Source: an uncultured Myxococcales bacterium | GTDB taxonomy: Bacteria; Myxococcota; Myxococcia; Myxococcales; Myxococcaceae | Direction of reading: 5' to 3' | Assembly: GCA_937980205.1 (NCBI GenBank) | Contig: CALJKW010000070.1 | Coordinates: 1-64,000 of the forward strand | Length of the DNA stretch: 64,000 nt | In this document: piece by piece, positions 61,472-64,000 of the stretch | Position numbering within the stretch: the stretch's first letter is position 1 | Layout of the letters: each line of letters opens with the position of its first letter | The notes under the pieces: generated by a model | Seen by the model: the letters and a program-made list of their open reading frames with translations, nothing else | What the model was told of the DNA's origin: nothing | The model's database searches: none | Translations under genes and position numbers: made by a program

Positions 61472-62014
61472 GTGCCCGACGAGAAGGTCGTCTACAAAGA
61501 CGCCATCACGAACATTCTCGACGCCAACAAGGGGCGCCTGACGCCGCGCATCCGCGAGCGCATGAAGGCCGAGGCCGGGGTCGACGACGCAGCGCTCAAG
61601 CCCACCTACCCGATCCCCGCGCACGACCTGGTCGTGAAGATCCTCGGGCAGGAGCTCTTCCCCGGCCGCACACCCGACGACGCCACCTACGAGGTCGGCC
61701 GCGCCATGCTCAACAGCTACGGCCGCGGCGTGCTCGGCAAGGCGCTGTTCTCGCTCATCCGCCTCATGGGGCCGATGCGAATCCTCAAGCGCGTGCCCGA
61801 GTACTACAAGATGTCGAACAACTACGCCGACGTGAAGATCGAGATCATCGATCAGAAGAGCTACGTCCTCGACCACAACGAGGTCGGCTCGGTGCCCCAC
61901 TTCTGGCGCGGCGCGATGCAGGGCTCCGGTGAAGTCATCGGCCTCGCCGGGCACGCCGTCGAGCTGCTCTCGTACGACGGCGCCCGGGCGCGGTTCCGCG
62001 TGAGCTGGAGCTAG
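61472..62014 (+). CDS. DUF2378 family protein (TIGR02265, myxobacterial)
   Basis: The 180 residues match the family of Myxococcales proteins named TIGR02265/DUF2378: the start DAITNILDANKGRLTPRIRERMKAEAGVDDAALKPTYPIPAHDLVVKILGQELFPG, then DDATYEVGRAMLNSYGRGVLGKALFSLIRLMGPMRILKRVPEYYKMSNNYADVKIEII. The fold is probably of heme-NO-binding-like or V4R type. Function unknown. The presence of this family strongly supports a myxobacterial host. It is convergent with the AgmX/PglI-type gene with a 4-base gap. Confidence 0.92.
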   Translation: MPDEKVVYKDAITNILDANKGRLTPRIRERMKAEAGVDDAALKPTYPIPAHDLVVKILGQELFPGRTPDDATYEVGRAMLNSYGRGVLGKALFSLIRLMGPMRILKRVPEYYKMSNNYADVKIEIIDQKSYVLDHNEVGSVPHFWRGAMQGSGEVIGLAGHAVELLSYDGARARFRVSWS

Positions 62015-62018
62015 ACAT

Positions 62019-62480
62019 CTAGAAGCGGAACGGAAACACGACCGGGTCGCCCTGCACCTGGTGCTTCGGGAACTGCCACAGCTTCACCAGCTTCATCACG
62101 CAGCTCGCGAGGTGCGTGCGCTTGAGCTCGTCGCCGACGAGCTCGACCCTCGACACGCGCCCGTCGGTGCCGATCACCCACTTCACGGTCAGCGTCGTCT
62201 TGCCCTTCGCGAGGTTCGGCTGGCCGTCGGCGCAGCGCTGCAGATCCGACCGCGCGGCGAGCACGACGTCCTTCACGTGCTGCGGCTCCAACCGCTCGAG
62301 CGGAGCCGGCGCGCCCGCACCGGGCGGAGGAGGCACGTACGCGGCCGGCGCCTTCGTGCGCGCGTCCTCGCCCTTGCGCTTCTTCGCCTTGCCGAACGTC
62401 CTCGTGAACTCTTCGTCGCTGGCGTCCACGCCCGCATCCGGAGCGGCCGTCAACGTGGCGAGCAGCAGCAGCAGCTTCAT
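62019..62480 (-). CDS. Secreted AgmX/PglI C-terminal domain protein (TonB-like)
   Basis: The 153 residues start with a signal-like sequence (MKLLLLLATLTAAPD). A basic and Pro-rich segment (GKAKKRKGEDAR, PPPPGAGAPAP) precedes the AgmX/PglI C-terminal fold (VVLAARSDLQRCADGQPNLAKGKTTLTVKWVIGTDGRVSRVELVGDELKRTHLASCVMKLVKLWQFP). This is a TonB-C-like domain with the two conserved Cys. ATG 62480 overlaps the stop of the polymerase gene (ATGA). Such proteins occur in the myxobacterial gliding machinery; a link with the polymerase gene is unexplained. Confidence 0.85.
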   Translation of the reverse strand: MKLLLLLATLTAAPDAGVDASDEEFTRTFGKAKKRKGEDARTKAPAAYVPPPPGAGAPAPLERLEPQHVKDVVLAARSDLQRCADGQPNLAKGKTTLTVKWVIGTDGRVSRVELVGDELKRTHLASCVMKLVKLWQFPKHQVQGDPVVFPFRF

Positions 62481-63676
62481 GGCACCCACCCTTCCCACTC
62501 GGTCTTGAAGTCGTAGTCTGGGTCCGGCGGCTCGGGCGGCGGGTGGAGCTCGGCCGGCACGTTCTTCAAGTTCACGCGCACCCGGTACCACGCCGTCGCG
62601 CGCCCGCGGTTGGCGTCGACGAGCACGTCCTCGGGCTTCAGGTGCGCGGCGACGCCGGGGTGTCGCGCCTTCCACCGCTCGAGGCCCGCGAGCGCGTCGG
62701 GCTTGAGCTTCGCCTGCGCGATGGTGATGACCGGCATCACCGGCTTCGCCTTCGCGGGCAGCGCCTTCTGCCGCTCGGCGAGCTCGAGCAGCGCGTCGAG
62801 GCGGCACGGCGCGGCGTCGATGCCCTCGTGCGCGTCTCCGTCGCGGGCGAACATCGCGGGAACGGTGCGCAGCGTGAACTCGCGCGGGTCGCAGCCGAGG
62901 AACGCGTCCCACGTGAGCGGCATCGAGACGCGCGCGTCGGGCGTGGCGCGCACCGAGAAGGCGCTGCACGTCGTGCGGTCGCGGGCGTTCTGGTTGTAGT
63001 CGAGGAAGACGCCGTGCCGCTGCTCCTTGGCCCACTCGGCGGTGGCGAGCGCGGGCACGCGGTTGGCGACCTCGCGGGCGAAGGCCTGGGCGGCGCGGCG
63101 CACGTCGGAGAACTCCCACTCGGGGACGATGCGGACCCAGACGTGCGCGCCGCGCGAGCCGCTGGTCTTGGGCCAGCCGGTGAGGCCGAGCTCCGACAGC
63201 ACGTCGCGCGCCACGCGAGCGACCTCGAGGATCTGCGGCCACTGCACGCCGGGCACCGGGTCGAGATCGATGCGGAGCTCGTCGGGGCGCTCCATGTCGG
63301 AGGCGCGCACGGCGTGCGGGTGCAGCTCGATGCAGCCGAGGTTGACCACCCAGGCGAGCGCGGCCTCGTTGTTGACGACGACCTCGTGCGCGACGCCGCC
63401 CGACGGGTACTCGAACGTGGCGGTCTCGACGAACGGCGGCAGCTTCTCGGGCGCGCGCTTCTGGAAGAACGGCTCGCCCGCCGCGCCGTCGACGTAGCGC
63501 TTGAGCACCATGGGCCGGCGCTGCACGCCGCGCAGCGCGCCGGGAGCCACCGACAGGTAATACCGGACGAGCTCGAGCTTCGTGATCTTCGCCTGCTCGA
63601 AGTAGAGCTTCGCCGGGTTCGAGATCTTCACCTCGTGGCCGCCCAGCGTGAGCGTCTCGCTCGAAGCCTTCGCCAT
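62477..63676 (-). CDS. Stand-alone LigD-type primase-polymerase
   Basis: The 399 residues match the polymerase (PolDom) part of LigD: KISNPAKLYFEQAKITKLELVRYYLSVAPGALRGVQRRPMVLKRY, then PDELRIDLDPVPG (catalytic Asp pair), KTSGSRGAHVWVRI, and VFLDYNQNARDRTTCSAFSVRATPDARVSMPLTWDA. The usual ligase and phosphoesterase domains are not in the same gene, and no Ku is in the window. A C-terminal extension of about 100 residues has unfamiliar sequence. Known activity is gap filling in non-homologous end joining. A frameshift-free intact gene. Confidence 0.92.
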   Translation of the reverse strand: MAKASSETLTLGGHEVKISNPAKLYFEQAKITKLELVRYYLSVAPGALRGVQRRPMVLKRYVDGAAGEPFFQKRAPEKLPPFVETATFEYPSGGVAHEVVVNNEAALAWVVNLGCIELHPHAVRASDMERPDELRIDLDPVPGVQWPQILEVARVARDVLSELGLTGWPKTSGSRGAHVWVRIVPEWEFSDVRRAAQAFAREVANRVPALATAEWAKEQRHGVFLDYNQNARDRTTCSAFSVRATPDARVSMPLTWDAFLGCDPREFTLRTVPAMFARDGDAHEGIDAAPCRLDALLELAERQKALPAKAKPVMPVITIAQAKLKPDALAGLERWKARHPGVAAHLKPEDVLVDANRGRATAWYRVRVNLKNVPAELHPPPEPPDPDYDFKTEWEGWVP

Positions 63677-63689
63677 CGGGACGGAGGTC

Positions 63690-64000
63690 TTAACGCTTCG
63701 AACGCCCCAGCGCGCTGAGCTTCTGCTTCACCGTAGCGACGTCGGTGTCGTCCTCCGGCAGCAGCGTGAGGGCCTTCTCGAGATCCGCGCGGGCCTCGTC
63801 GTCGCGCCTGAGCGCGAGCAGCGCCTCGGCGCGCGTCTGCAGAAGGCCGGCCTCAGCAGCGCCCGCGACGACCTCGTCGTCGGTGGCGGCGGCGGTCAAG
63901 CCGTCCTGCGCCGCGGCGAGCGCCTCGGCCGGCTTCTTCTGCGCGAGCAGCACGTCGGCGCGGAGCTTGTGCGCGAGCGCGCTCGACGGCCGGATGCCGA
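63690..64000 (-). CDS. TPR-type protein, C-terminal part (runs off the window)
   Basis: The visible 102 codons give helical repeats: SSALAHKLRADVLLAQKKPAEALAAAQDGLTAA, then AGAAEAGLLQTRAEALLALRRDDEARADLEKALTLLPEDDTDVATVKQKLSALG. They fit the TPR pattern. The start lies beyond base 64000. The stop is 14 bases before the LigD-type gene. Function cannot be told from this part. Confidence 0.75.
   Translation of the reverse strand, partial: GIRPSSALAHKLRADVLLAQKKPAEALAAAQDGLTAAATDDEVVAGAAEAGLLQTRAEALLALRRDDEARADLEKALTLLPEDDTDVATVKQKLSALGRSKR

Overview
The window is high-GC bacterial chromosome (roughly two thirds G+C by eye) from the myxobacterial lineage (Myxococcota, probably the Cystobacterineae side). 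The best evidence is a 164-residue CdnL/CarD protein that looks almost identical to the Myxococcus xanthus protein as I remember it. Supporting signs are a DUF2378/TIGR02265 protein, a myxobacterial-type PilZ protein, FHA signalling proteins, an AgmX/PglI C-terminal domain protein and many lipoproteins with Asp-Ala-Gly linkers. No rRNA, tRNA, CRISPR array, transposase or phage gene was recognised. Coding density is very high, and no gene-free gap exceeds about 300 bases.

Layout. 1-2750 (minus): nucleotide excision repair, uvrB, a 120-codon unknown gene and the 5' part of uvrC, joined by two 4-base overlaps. 2781-5263 (minus): paired polytopic membrane proteins (DUF2157, then DUF4401/GDYXXLXY type). 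5360-10768: two unknown proteins, a secreted M28 peptidase and cysS. 10963-14028: an FHA/TPR membrane protein, a small TPR gene that seems to start at CTG, a membrane protein, and cdnL with its terminator. 14174-16585: comEC. 16588-22224 (minus): small proteins, a TolA-like coiled-coil protein, a lipoprotein and dnaE. 22299-27112 (minus): surface and export genes, including a Tat-exported DUF1501 protein with a lipoprotein and a c-type haem-motif protein. 27340-32468 (minus): an operon of TPR, regulatory-like domain, MoxR ATPase, DUF58 and an unknown gene. 32612-34300: an SRPBCC lipoprotein operon divergent from a WYL-type regulator. 34355-40156: an SGNH lipoprotein, transketolase, MobA-like and cyclic-nucleotide-binding genes. 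40206-44662 (minus): an MBOAT O-acyltransferase with a protein carrying two SGNH domains. 44785-47625: an ASH-repeat lipoprotein. 47626-50486 (minus): a peroxide/iron-type cluster (PerR-like Fur, rubrerythrin, a CCG/4Fe-4S protein, DUF3501) with a clear palindromic operator. 50584-53993: PilZ, a GIDE-like membrane protein and an MltB-like transglycosylase. 54055-56986: a decarboxylase-fold enzyme, an ATP-grasp ligase and a 67-residue protein. 57006-64000: an esterase, an FHA-GGDEF cyclase, small conserved proteins, an AgmX/PglI-type protein, a stand-alone LigD-type polymerase and a truncated TPR gene.

The strongest candidates for something undescribed are four. First, the coupled decarboxylase-fold/ATP-grasp/67-residue cassette, whose decarboxylase has Ser where the family's catalytic Cys is expected. 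Second, the MBOAT plus tandem-SGNH acylation pair. Third, a palindromic intergenic repeat family at about 18.2 and 58.3 kb whose edge supplies the stop codon of the adjacent gene at both sites. Fourth, the palindrome over the promoter of the Fur/rubrerythrin operon. Convergent genes are packed very tightly (two pairs overlap by exactly 20 bases and several others are 0-4 bases apart), so termination must often occur inside neighbouring genes.
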